Assembly (NCBI GenBank): GCA_018398765.1
Contig: JAHBMJ010001175.1
Location: 11,456 to 34,247 of the forward strand
Length of the DNA: 22,792 nucleotides
DNA from: Chromera velia
Lineage: Eukaryota > Sar > Chromeraceae
Direction of reading: 5' to 3'
The notes under the pieces were generated by a model. The model was not told the origin of the DNA and ran no database searches. It saw only the letters and a program-made list of their open reading frames with translations. A program made the position numbers and the translations under genes. Positions 1 to 8,864 of this stretch are shown one piece after another (the stretch's first letter is position 1; each line of letters opens with the position of its first letter).

Positions 1-875
1 TGCCGACTCGGAGCCATCTCCCCAGCCCCATCCCTTTGCACCCCGTTCGAACCCCTTTCAGTTGAGGACCCCGGCGCAAAACCGCCACTGGCATCTACCA
101 GCGCCGGCCCGACGCTACTTGAATCAGAGTTGCCTGGCTCTGTCGAGCCCTTCCGGAAAACGAAAGCCAAGAGGAGCTGCAAAAAGCCAATCACGGCACC
201 CGCACTGTTAGGAACCCAGACGAATCTGTCCCCTATTGCCAGGCCGTACACCATCCAGGCTGCACCATAGGTTCCCTCCGCCAATGCGAGCAGAAAATAA
301 ATTCCCGACGCGTCCCGACTCGCGACAACCTCCCACATCTCCTTCAGAGGCGACAGATAGAAGAGGGCAAGAGAGATGTTCGCAGTCCAACCCCAGACCA
401 TCTGAAAAGTCGCCACTGAGAATTTCTGCACCGCGCCCACGATCCCCAAAATTGAGAAAACCCCCAACAGGACAACCAACGTTGCTACCACCTCCAGGCG
501 CTCTGCTTTGGAGCACACAGAGGACCCCGTCACGATGTAGAAGACGCAAAAAAGGGTCCCGGGAACGCTTGCCAGAAACAAAAACACATCTGCGACCGAA
601 CACGAATACACCACCCAGGCAACACACGTGGCCCAGAGGTGCGCATAGGGAGCCACAGGAATTTTCAACTCCGGTTCTGCGTCCGACCCCAGCTCCCTCT
701 CCCACTTGTGGAGTTTCACAAAATCGGGAAGTGCGTGTCCGTCAAGCCACAGGGCGAGGATCACTCCAAGAGCAGGCACGACGGTCTTGGAGAGATCCGG
801 AAACTGAAACTCCGAATCCCACCATGAAGCAAAAGAAACCGTCGAACCCCATGGAGCGAAGGAGTCGGAGTCCAT
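1..875 (-). CDS. SWEET-family (MtN3/saliva) sugar transporter, 3'-truncated by window edge
   Basis: Reading the minus strand from the ATG at 875-873, one frame stays open to the window edge (291 codons, no stop, no intron needed). The frame has an in-frame TGA ten codons upstream, so this ATG is the first available. Hydrophobic segments lie at about residues 30-45, 79-92, 95-117, 127-149, 156-174, 190-212 and 218-240, matching the seven-helix SWEET layout of two triple-helix bundles. The second half is diagnostic: FYLSPLKEMWEVV (172-184), then WMVYGLAIGDRFVWVPNSAG (207-226) with the conserved Trp, Tyr-Gly and Pro-Asn of the family, followed by the last helix IGFLQLLLAFVF. After residue 241 a polar Ser/Gly-rich cytosolic tail begins. 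SWEETs are facilitative mono- or disaccharide uniporters in the plasma or endomembranes. Substrate and membrane cannot be told from sequence. It is divergent to the gene at 2290. Confidence 0.85.
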   Translation of the reverse strand, partial: MDSDSFAPWGSTVSFASWWDSEFQFPDLSKTVVPALGVILALWLDGHALPDFVKLHKWERELGSDAEPELKIPVAPYAHLWATCVAWVVYSCSVADVFLFLASVPGTLFCVFYIVTGSSVCSKAERLEVVATLVVLLGVFSILGIVGAVQKFSVATFQMVWGWTANISLALFYLSPLKEMWEVVASRDASGIYFLLALAEGTYGAAWMVYGLAIGDRFVWVPNSAGAVIGFLQLLLAFVFRKGSTEPGNSDSSSVGPALVDASGGFAPGSSTERGSNGVQRDGAGEMAPSR

Positions 876-2289
876 CACGCAGCCCCTGTCCTCACTTGAT
901 CAGTTCAGCGGTGTGTCAATGTTCTCACTCACTGGCAACCTGCAAGCAAGGAAGAGCACAACCACGACATGCGTGCATACCTGACTCACCACACAACTAT
1001 GCGCTCATCAGTTATCGGATGCATGTACTTACTGACAATTCTCCGGCTTAAAAAGCCTGCACACTGACTTGTCAGGCGATTATCCATTTTTCTTTCCTTT
1101 CATGTGAAAGGCACAGCGGTCTTCCTGTCAAGTCAAGGGTCTCTCTCAAAAATTGAAAGAAACAGTGAAAGAGCAGCAGGCAACGCGGAGGTGTGTGGTG
1201 GGGAGACAGTAATGTGTTTATTCGTAAACATGCACGCAGGACATGGAGCGCAGCCGTAGACTTCCATCCATACATGTGAAGAGACCGGAGACGGGAGCGG
1301 TAAACAGGAAAAGAAAAATAGGTGTCCGCAAAGAAATCTGCTCGCTGAGAACGGTCATACAATTTCATTTCCGCATTATTTTAGAGTCAAGACGGCCTTT
1401 CCCGCACAGAGGATGCAAAGACAGCACACCTGTATATACACGTGTCCTGACCAGTGACGTGTGAATACGGAGTCTTTCGCCGTCTCGTTTTGCGGCCTGA
1501 TTGAAATCCGCTCTCATTCCAAGTTCTCGGTGCACAGTCGACACGCTTTAAAAAAGTCTTACTTCAGTCGTGCGCCATGATTTGTCTACCTGTCATTGAA
1601 GGGCGAAGAGCCATCGTTGTTAAAAAAAGTTTACAGCAAAGACGTATATATATACATCGGGGGATGTATCCGACGGACGAATCAGTCTGAATCAGATCAC
1701 TGTCTTTCCCCGTCAGAAAACGGACGTGTAGACGGATCTTTTTTTTTAATTTGGCCTGCCGCGGCGGAAGTGCCGCGGGGCGGCCTGCCATGCATGGCCT
1801 GCCGCCTGCTTGAATCTTCCGCCGCGGCTGCACGCGTGTTGCTTGCTGCCACAACATGCCAAAACGTTCCCGACATTTCCCGACAGAGTCCTGAGATGTC
1901 CTGAGATGAAACTCCCGAAGATTTCAATCGCCTTCCACAACGCAGTGCTGGATGAAAGTCTATCGAACCGAATGCATGGTGGCCGGGTGTTCCTTTTCCT
2001 CGTGCAATGTTGGAGACGCCCAACATGACGTCCTCGCGTCTCCTGCTAAAATGACCCAGACTGAACCGTTTACTCTCGAAGATCGGCCGAGTGACTTCTG
2101 AGAAGTTGTGGTGTCTCTTGCTCTTTGTGGAGGGCTTGAAAATCTTCGTGGCTTCTGCTCTTGCCAGTTTTTTTGTTCGAAATCCTCTGGAGACGCTTCG
2201 TGGAAGCTGATTCAAGGCGTCAGCAAGAAGCTGCCGTCTCTGCTTCACAACACCCCCCTCCATTACGTCCGTACGCCCGTCTACGCGCC
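876..2289. promoter_or_regulatory. Divergent intergenic region between SWEET and TspO-like genes
   Basis: This 1.4 kb separates two genes transcribed away from each other, so it must hold both 5' regions. I found no frame with recognisable protein content. Short frames such as 1243-1464 (plus) and 1697-2380 (minus) look like chance. The only marked structure is the GC-rich palindrome at 1758-1828. No TATA-like or other core promoter element could be assigned with confidence. Confidence 0.4.
1758..1828. repeat. GC-rich near-concentric palindrome (potential large hairpin or cruciform)
   Basis: A perfect 13-bp inverted repeat, GCCGCGGCGGAAG at 1758-1770 and CTTCCGCCGCGGC at 1816-1828, encloses a second perfect palindrome, GCCATGCATGGC at 1787-1798. 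The centres of the two (1793 and 1792.5) nearly coincide, so together they form one imperfect 70-bp foldback with some mismatches between. It sits about 0.5 kb before the start of the gene at 2290 and 0.9 kb before the SWEET start. Confidence 0.75.
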
Positions 2290-3351
2290 ATGACATCCCC
2301 AAACCAACCGACGGATGCAAATTTAGGCCAAGCGCGGGCAGATAGTGCTCAGCAAGCGAAGCACAACCCTCAGCAGCCACTCTTACAGCCAGTCCAGAGA
2401 GTTCCTTCCTTTCCCCTCAGTCTCCTCTGCTTGTGCACACTGAGTGTGCCCCTCTGCTGCCTAAGAATCCCCCGTCTCCTCGGGGACTCCGGCAGTCTCG
2501 TGCAGGTGGTGTGGGTGGCTGCGTTTGGAGTGAATGTCATCGCAGTCTCCATCCCTGGAAGGTTCGACAGCAGGGAGAAGGGACAGAGACAAGCAGTGAT
2601 CCCCTGGAGGCAGTTTTTCGAACCCTCCGGCTGGGCATTCGCAATCTGGGCTGTGATTTTCCTCTTAGAGCTTGTCCTAACGATTTGTGTGGCTGTGGCG
2701 CAGAGCAGTCGCTTCGGGGGGGGAGGGGGTCTGTCTGCAGTCAGAGATGCTCTGCCCTTTTGGGTTGCAGGGAATCTTTTCCAGTCTCTGTGGTGTGGGG
2801 CATTTCGGCCTGTGTTCAAACGGTTTCTTTGGCTCTCAGCCGCGTTATTGTTGTTGGCTGCGGTGTCTTTCCTGTTGGTGCACAGTGCATTGACAGAAGG
2901 ATACAGAGAGCTTTGTTCGGGAGAGGGAGGGGATGTAGACGCCATCAGAAGACGGCTGTTCCTCTTCCGTGTGCCCATCGCACTCCATTCAGCATGGCTG
3001 TGCGCAGCGTCTTGTGTAAATTTTAACGCTTGGGTGTCTGTGGGGTCGAGACAATCGTTAGTACCCCTACTTGCATCGGGGTTTGGCTCGGCATACGTTG
3101 CCGCGCTTGCAGGAGCAGCCATGGGGGGAATGATGGAGGACCCTCTTTTCACCCTGACAGTTGCCTGGGCTTTGGCGGCTGTCGGGGACAAAAACCAGAA
3201 GGGACCTAGGTTTGCACACTCAGAACTTCACCAAGCCGTCGCTCTGACTGCCTCAACGCTGGCAGCTTTGCTTGTCGTCTTGGCTGTGGGGTTGGTAATA
3301 CAGCAACAAATCTGGCCATGGGCCTGCAGCGCGACCAGCGGGGGCTCATAG
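2290..3351 (+). CDS. TspO/tryptophan-rich sensory protein-like multi-pass membrane protein
   Basis: A 353-residue intronless frame. The ATG at 2290 is the first true ATG in frame; the frame is open further upstream but only from non-ATG codons. A polar 40-residue N-terminus precedes hydrophobic segments near residues 41-58, 70-88, 115-137, 154-172, 178-198, 227-248, 258-280, 286-299 and 315-337. Family-like features are FEPSGWAFAIWAVIF (110-124), a Trp-containing segment NLFQSLWCGAF (162-172), RVPIALHSAWLCAASCVNFNAW around 227-248, and a late Trp helix near 293. This order (PSGW.FaIW, then N..Q..W, then RvPf.L..aW...a...N) is that of TspO/MBR-related tryptophan-rich proteins, membrane proteins linked to tetrapyrrole and stress responses. 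The protein is about twice the length of bacterial TspO, so it is a distant relative at best. Other unknown polytopic families remain possible. Confidence 0.55.
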   Translation: MTSPNQPTDANLGQARADSAQQAKHNPQQPLLQPVQRVPSFPLSLLCLCTLSVPLCCLRIPRLLGDSGSLVQVVWVAAFGVNVIAVSIPGRFDSREKGQRQAVIPWRQFFEPSGWAFAIWAVIFLLELVLTICVAVAQSSRFGGGGGLSAVRDALPFWVAGNLFQSLWCGAFRPVFKRFLWLSAALLLLAAVSFLLVHSALTEGYRELCSGEGGDVDAIRRRLFLFRVPIALHSAWLCAASCVNFNAWVSVGSRQSLVPLLASGFGSAYVAALAGAAMGGMMEDPLFTLTVAWALAAVGDKNQKGPRFAHSELHQAVALTASTLAALLVVLAVGLVIQQQIWPWACSATSGGS

Positions 3352-3960
3352 CATGAATCTGGGTGTCTCTCTCCTTCCTTTCTGTCTGCCTGCCTGTCTG
3401 TCTCTCTCTCGGATCACGGGTCGGCGTTCGCCCTTCTCGTGTTGCCTGCCTGTGAATTTATTAAATTAGTTCGGCTTCACTTTGATCGAGCCACCGACTG
3501 AACATAGAGACTGTGACTGAGTCCAGTCAAATTCCTTTGAGTGATCCATTGCATGACTTCAGAGTTGGCTCTCTTCTTGGGGCAGTCAATGGGTAACTAG
3601 GGTATTGCCGGCATTTAGCTGCCTCTGCCTATCCTTCTCAAGCCCTTCCGTGTGCTTTTCCTTTATGCATGTTCCCTCTCTCACGAGTTCTTAGTTCTCT
3701 GACCGTCTTAGTCGGGTTCCGTGCTCGCCCTCGTCCTCTGACCCTCAGAGCGCTTTTAAGGGCACTCACTCACTATCCCCCCCTCACCCACTCACTCTCT
3801 AACTGAGGCAAACACACACGCACACACTTGCGCACTGCCACAATGTCATTCGCGACCCGGGAAGTACCTCGAGGTTTGACGCACTTCAGTTTTCTCCCCT
3901 CCCCCCTCTCTCTTTCTTCCTCCATCCAATGGAACTCATCCATCCACGCCCCCTTCCTCT
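3352..3960. other. 3' flank of TspO-like gene, no gene seen
   Basis: Pyrimidine-rich sequence follows the stop codon, with CTGT/CTCT runs at 3370-3415. An AT-rich patch with TTTATTAAATTAG near 3455 could carry a poly(A) signal, but no canonical AATAAA is present. No coding frame of any credibility is visible. Confidence 0.5.
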
Positions 3961-3963
3961 GTC

Positions 3964-3998
<35 letters not shown>

Positions 3999-4035
3999 CT
4001 CTTTCTCTCTGTTTCTTTCTTTTTCTTTTTCTTTC

Positions 4036-4071
<36 letters not shown>

Positions 4072-4094
4072 TTTTTTTCTCTTTCTCTTTCTCT

Positions 4095-4124
<30 letters not shown>
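3961..4124. repeat. (TTTC)n / (CT)n polypyrimidine microsatellite
   Basis: About 160 bp of almost pure pyrimidine on the plus strand, mainly TTTC tetranucleotide repeats broken by short CTCT and poly-T runs and ending in (CT)n. Long open frames here (poly Leu/Ser/Phe on plus, Lys/Arg/Glu on minus) are products of the repeat and not genes. Mirror-symmetric tracts of this kind can adopt triplex (H-DNA) structure. Confidence 0.95.
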
Positions 4125-4125
<1 letters not shown>

Positions 4126-5620
4126 CGTCTTTGTCATTCTCCTTACCCTTATTTTGATCACCATTTTTTCGCCGATTTTACCTGATTTTTTTTTTAAGAT
4201 TGTATTTCTTCTTCTCTTTCTGGTTCTGAAAAATACATGTTTATGAAATTGTATTTGGTACCATAAAGTTGAAGTTTTTGAAATAGGTCTAAGAATGAGT
4301 AGGAATGGGTTAAAAGTTGGTTTAAAAAATGTTTTGTCTCCATGTTTTTTTACGAGGTTCTGTTTGACATTGATTTTGGCTTAGATTTGATTTTTTTTCT
4401 CTAGTTTCTTCCACTGCGAATATTAGCAAATATATAGTTGAAGTATAGGGTGTCAGCCTGCCGGGCAGCGATCCTTATGGACCCACAGCGGGCTGAGTGT
4501 GCGAGCCGAGCGATGATCCGCCGGGGCGGTGCGGGGTGGAGCGCTTCCATACGAATCCGATTTCTGCCACGCGCATTTAGCGTCGACCAGCCGAATCATA
4601 TTGAAAGTCGACTTACATCGTGTAGCACTAGCTGATCGACCGCCGTTCGGCTGTTCGTTCTACTCTGTCTTGACGGACAGATTATTTCATGAAGTAGTTC
4701 CACCATCATGGAGATCTAGCTCTGCATTCTCGATGACCATCATATGGTCATTCTCTTTTGCGGTTGACAGCGCTCTGTTGTATCCCGTTTCGGTCAGTCA
4801 ACGATCGCAACGATTCTCATCTCCTCGTCTCAATCTAGCTATCTTTTGCTCCACTCTTTCTCTGCTTGGAATCTGCCCATTCCGGTCAGATCGGGATGGT
4901 AGAAAGCTTACAGAAAGTTTTTCCCTTCCAATCTGGAAGATGTGGAAGAAGGATAAACCTGCAGCCATTGCTGCTCTAGTAAGTTTTTGCTGGGAGACGT
5001 CATGTGTAGTGTTCTACCTCCCAGCGCCGTCCTGCCGCCGCCGTTCGGTCCTTCTTACAATGCCATGCACGCCACCTTTGCTTCGATCACCTGCCGCCGT
5101 ATTCTATCTGCCTGGCCCCAGAAAGCTTATCTTTGCGTTCACATGGGGACCAGTCATATTTAATTCGCCCTCAGCCGTCTCGCTGAGATCGTTCGTTCCA
5201 TTTGTTCGGTCGTGAGTCTGTTCTTTCTTAGCAAGCTAGCAGAAGCCAAGTCTAAGCTCTTGACTCTATGAATAGCTAAGAATCCTCCTATATCCAATTT
5301 TTTAGCTGACAGAGATCTTTAGACTGAGCTAGGGTCGGTAGAGCCTATAGATCCGTCCCTCTGTCTAGCCCGCGCTTCTAGTCTAGCTCTCCGTCTATCC
5401 TGTCGCTACCTGCATAGTAGTAGGAAGTTACTACACATGGGGCACTGAGATGTTCGTTTGTGGAAGACCCCAACGTGGACGCCAGAAGAGAACCGAGTCT
5501 CCATTCTTCCCCCAAGCTCTTCTGACTCCTATCCTTAACCACTTCACCCAGATCAAGCAAGTGGACAAGCACCACCAGTAGTATCATTGCCGCAATTTCT
5601 GCCGAGAGCTGCTGACACTC
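4125..5620. other. Unassigned region, possibly decayed transposon sequence
   Basis: 4125-4440 is AT-rich and featureless. From about 4440 composition changes abruptly to mixed sequence. A 228-codon frame runs 4529-5215 on plus but lacks a true ATG at its start and has no recognisable motif. The minus strand of the same stretch (about 4800-5215) also reads as protein-like blocks separated by in-frame TAG codons, which would suit a decayed element. After 5218 comes low-complexity DNA rich in CTAGC-like words. I cannot assign a function to any of it. Confidence 0.3.
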
Positions 5621-5626
5621 AAGGCT

Positions 5627-5650
5627 AAAATTTTGTGCCGCTCAAAAATC
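5627..5650. repeat. Dispersed short repeat, copy 1
   Basis: AAAATTTTGTGCCG followed directly by CTCAAAAATC. The 14-mer GCCGCTCAAAAATC (5637-5650) recurs exactly at 8428-8441, and a diverged copy GTTGCTCAAAAATC lies at 8534-8547. The copies at 5627 and 8534 are both followed by an ATTCTTGA/AATCTTAA word, and here that word opens the 33-bp minisatellite. This points to one repeat family spread through the gene-poor stretch. Confidence 0.65.
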
Positions 5651-5654
5651 TATT

Positions 5655-5852
5655 CTTGAAAGGCCGCGCCGCAGGCGCGGCCTATATCTTGAAAAGCCGC
5701 ACCGCAGGCGTTGCCTAAGTCTTGAAAAGCGGTGCCGCAAGCACGGCCTATATCCTAAAAAGCCATGCCGCAGGCGTGGCCTATGTCTTGAAAAGCCACG
5801 CTGCATGAAAGGCTTATATCTTAAAAAAAAATGTTATATACATGGCCTAGGC
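5655..5852. repeat. 33-bp tandem minisatellite whose units are hairpins (6 copies)
   Basis: Six units of exactly 33 bp start at 5655, 5688, 5721, 5754, 5787 and 5820, each opening with CTTGA, CCTAA or CTTAA followed by an A-run and closing with a CCTATAT-like block. The middle of each unit is an inverted repeat around a GCA loop. In unit 1, GGCCGCGCC pairs perfectly with GGCGCGGCC. Unit 4 keeps GCCATGCC against GGCGTGGC with one G-U type pair. Units 5 and 6 are degenerate and A-rich. Copies decay in order from left to right. Confidence 0.85.
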
Positions 5853-6828
5853 CTTAAAATATCTCAAAAAACCATCAAATTTAACTATAGAGCTTAGCAC
5901 TCCAACTGGGGTTAGGCTTCCTCTAACTAACTATCTAACTAACTATAATTATGAATGAATAAATGAAGTTGGCTTTGCTAGAGTGGAGCCGTGCTCCCAA
6001 CAACCTATGTTCATGCAAGAGATCGTCAATCACTCAACTCTAGAGATAAGGCTAAGCGCGAGATCCCCTGAAGTGCTCGCTTGGTGAGCTCACAAGCAGT
6101 ATGCGCATTGGAGGTGGCAATAGAAGACTCGAACAGAAGAAGAAAAGGTCGCGTTCATACAGAAACAGGCGTGCACAGTGAGTAACAAAGATTGCAAACG
6201 GCTCTGCATGCTTCATATGGATCGACTTGTAAAGCCAAAAGCAGCATCTTCCTCGCTTCTGTTTCGGCTGCATCCGGTCCCTCAATTCCTTTTCTCTGAA
6301 TCCTTTGCTTCACTTTCTTTCCCTCTACTACTTTGTTTAGTTTATTTCTTGCTTCTACCCAATTGGAACATACTGAAAGCCGGTGCTAGAGATCATCAAT
6401 TTTTCTTCTATTTGAACAACCCTCTGCCAGACAAAACACCTCTCCTGGAGAGTTGGCCCCCCCCGTCAGACCCTTCCGATTTAGTGTCAATGCCCTTAGG
6501 AGTGGCTTAATCTTCTCACATAAGGCACTTCTCGGCAGACTGGACATCCGTACCTTGGGGCCATTCTTTAAAGATAAAAGAAATAGAGAAGAACGTGAAG
6601 AAGACGGAAGAGCTCTCTGTAGTCTTGATAAAGAGGCAGACAGGGGGAAGTTGCCCCTTTCTTCCCTGTCTCCCCTTTTCATGCATTCCATTCCCCAAGC
6701 ATAAACAAATTCCCCTTTGGGGCCCGTCTTTCTGAGCTTTGGACAGGGAGAGACGTCAAAAAGTTAAGGCCTGCCCATCTGAACAGACCATTGACGGCTC
6801 GTCTTTGCTTCTGCCCCGCTGGTCCCTT
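5853..6828. other. Non-coding stretch, no gene seen
   Basis: AT-rich at 5853-5990 with short TAACTAAC repeats, then mixed sequence. Small frames at 6052-6285, 6178-6510 and 6386-6704 overlap each other on both strands and contain no motif I recognise. The right end (about 6765-6828) may be the frameshifted tail of the LINE pseudogene that follows on the minus strand. Confidence 0.4.
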
Positions 6829-7680
6829 CTATGAATTCAAAAGAGCCTGAGGAATACGGAGATGCAAACGGCTAAGTGCAATCCAGAATGAAGCAAAACG
6901 AGCATACAAAAGCATGCGAGCAAACATTAAATTAACAGACAAAAGAGAGGGTATACGCAAACTCCTGACCAGAAGTCGGGCTGCCCATCGAACAAACCGG
7001 AGCCGTAAGTTATCAATCGCCTCCCAGTCTCCCTGTCTTATCGGAAAGCACTCCAGGCTATAGAGTGCCACCGGCTCCCAGCACACCTTCAGCAGCTGCA
7101 TCTTTTCCCCGAGAGGCAACCCAGACAGACTCACAGCTAGACTAATCACCGCCCCCATTGCAAGCTCTGCACTGCGTAGGCATGCTTCAATCGACCAAGT
7201 CAAATCCCCTCCCTCAAACAGAAGGCAACCCAAATATTTGTACTGATCATACCAGTCTACTTCCTTCCCTTGGTATAAAATCATGCCGTTACAGTCCTTA
7301 CGGTATTTATAAAGACGCAGGACCTTGGTCTTCTTCAGATTGACATTCAACCCCCACTTTCCGCAATACCCCTCCAGGGCATCGAATTTTGCTTGGAGGT
7401 CGGCTGCTGAGTATTAGTTATGCGCACGTTTATCGCTGGCGCCTATACTTCCCAAACTGGCCCCAGCAAGGTGAACCCCCTCCGTTTCCTTTCCATCTCC
7501 CCGTTTTCCTTTCTGAATTTCATCATGCAGGTCATTAATGAATAATAGAAAAAGCGACGGGGATAACGCATCACCTTGCTTAACCCCTGCTCCCTCCGGG
7601 AATAGAGCCAAGTCCCCATCGACTCTCGCTTTCACGCCTCTATGATTGATGCAATTATCAACAGATCTCTCTTCTCTATT
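6829..7680 (-). pseudogene. LINE-type (non-LTR) reverse transcriptase fragment, catalytic box replaced
   Basis: On the minus strand the sequence reads as the palm and thumb of a non-LTR retrotransposon RT. GVKQGDALSPSLFLLFINDL (about 7590-7530) is the family's GxxQGxxLSPxLFxxxxNDL block. Downstream ADLQAKFDALEGYC and W-G-L-N-V-N-x-KKTKV (about 7405-7320) match the region just after the (Y/F)xDD box, followed by YKYLGCLLFEGGDL and a connection region to a stop at 6829. The aspartate box expected between the two blocks is absent. In its place stand nine codons (7414-7440) ending in TAA, identical to part of OTC intron 2. Both flanks remain in one frame. A further +1 shift and stops occur above about 7680. 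No endonuclease or ORF1 is visible, so this is a dead 5'-truncated copy. Confidence 0.85.
7414..7440. repeat. 27-bp exact repeat, copy A (inside LINE pseudogene)
   Basis: The plus-strand sequence TTAGTTATGCGCACGTTTAT and the seven bases after it are identical to 9898-9924. The match ends at the first flanking base on both sides. In the minus-strand LINE frame it equals exactly nine codons, the last a TAA stop. Confidence 0.9.
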
Positions 7681-8398
7681 CCCTCAGCCTGCAGCTTTAC
7701 CATACAAAATATGATTAAAAAATATATATCATATAAAAAACTACAAAAATCAGCAATACTTTTACTAATTTCATCAGTGATGCATGAATAAATTATTCAT
7801 GCATTCATCCGACATTCAATCTAACGTATCATTCACTGTTTAAATCCTCAGGGCCGGAATGTGTAAAGTTATAAAGAGAAAAGAGGATTGAACAAGCAAT
7901 ATACAAATTCAAAGGAAGTACTCATCTAAGAGCAGATGCTTAGTCTGTCACGTGATACCAGTTAGAAGCTTGGTATATGAAGGTCCAACAGAAACAGTAA
8001 TAGAAATACAACATTTGAGAGAGACAATGGGAGGATCCAAAAGGAATTGGCAAGAGAAAGTGACCAACGCACATTCAATTTTTTTTTTTCTCCTTGTTGC
8101 ACGGCAGCAGATTCGTGAACGTACGTTCAGATTTTTTTTTCTGAATTTCATATACGTGACACACCTGAACAACATGTGATATACCCCTTGCATGACTCGC
8201 GGCTGCGACTGCACTGCCCTCTGAGATATTGCGTAGTTGCCCTCCAAGCCTGCACGTCGTTGCCGGGGCTTACTGGGGCTCTATGAATAGGCCCCGAGAA
8301 AACCGCCGTACAGAAACTTTGGAAGCATGCCGGGGCCGTGGTTTCCGGGGCCGCGCGGTGCTCCGTAAAGACAGCGCGTCACGTCGCGCGTGAGATAA
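7681..8398. other. AT-rich to GC-rich transition, no gene seen
   Basis: AT-rich DNA to about 8190, then a GC-rich block (8250-8395) with short foldbacks such as GGGGC and GCCCC around TCTATGAATAG at about 8275-8295, and GCGCG with CGCGC near 8373-8390. I compared the GC block with conserved rRNA and tRNA motifs from memory and found no match. No credible reading frame. Confidence 0.4.
7780..7804. repeat. Perfect 25-bp palindrome (12-bp arms, 1-bp centre)
   Basis: ATGCATGAATAA at 7780-7791, centre A at 7792, and TTATTCATGCAT at 7793-7804 are exact reverse complements. It lies about 100 bp upstream (with respect to transcription) of the LINE fragment, in AT-rich DNA. Confidence 0.9.
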
Positions 8399-8421
8399 AT
8401 TTTGTGCCGCCGGCACAAAAT
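8399..8421. repeat. Perfect 23-bp palindrome inside dispersed-repeat copy 2
   Basis: ATTTTGTGCCG (8399-8409), centre C (8410), CGGCACAAAAT (8411-8421). The left arm equals the copy at 5630-5640, and the shared GCCGCTCAAAAATC follows at 8428-8441. Compared with copy 1, this copy carries an extra inverted insertion of about 20 bp. Confidence 0.85.
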
Positions 8422-8441
8422 GGTGCCGCCGCTCAAAAATC

Positions 8442-8864
8442 CTGAGTTAAAATTGATTGATTAAGGTTTTTGTTATGCATGTCGCGTCCCCGTGTATGAG
8501 GGGCGGATCTAGAAATAATTGTTAAAATTAAGTGTTGCTCAAAAATCGAATCTTAAAAAATGTTTTCAAGAACAGCTTAGAGTGTCAGGGGGGTAATTCT
8601 CTTTTGCATATATAAAACTTTCGTGTTTTCTGCCAGATCCTATAACTTATCTAAAACATATCAAAAACTATCAAAAATAGATGAAACATAATGAAATAAC
8701 TAGAAACAACCAGTGAGGTGTGTATAGAGCCTGGTGCGGGCATGACTCTACTGTAAGGAGTGTGAAGGAGGGATGAGGCTAGGGACCGTCTAAGGAACGC
8801 CGACATGCACACCGCGGCCCGGCGATAGCGCGCGGTGCCGCCGCCGCGATCGCGAGCCGGATGC
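8442..8864. other. 5' flank of OTC gene
   Basis: AT-rich to about 8700 and containing the diverged third copy of the dispersed repeat at 8534-8547, then increasingly GC-rich toward the gene. An in-frame TAG at 8826-8828 closes the OTC frame upstream. No TATA box or initiator could be identified. Confidence 0.45.

Noticed and set aside
45-60. GGTTCGAA-like T-loop word on the minus strand
   Set aside because: It falls inside the SWEET reading frame and no cloverleaf arms surround it.
236-1051. 271-codon plus-strand frame
   Set aside because: It lies antisense to the SWEET frame and has a Pro/Arg/Ser-rich shadow composition. The minus frame carries clear family motifs.
1243-1464. 73-codon plus-strand frame in the divergent intergenic region
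   Set aside because: No motif or composition bias, and it is overlapped by an equally long antisense frame.
3828-4164. Poly Leu/Ser/Phe and Lys/Arg/Glu frames
   Set aside because: They are translations of the TTTC/CT microsatellite.
4529-5215. 228-codon plus-strand frame
   Set aside because: It starts at a GTG codon, has no recognisable motif, and the opposite strand looks equally (weakly) protein-like.
7414-7440. Resemblance of TGCGCATAA to part of a bacterial XerCD dif site
   Set aside because: Only about ten bases agree, the second arm does not match, and the context is eukaryotic.
8250-8400. GC-rich block as an rRNA or tRNA gene
   Set aside because: No conserved rRNA words, T-loop or anticodon-arm pattern could be found.
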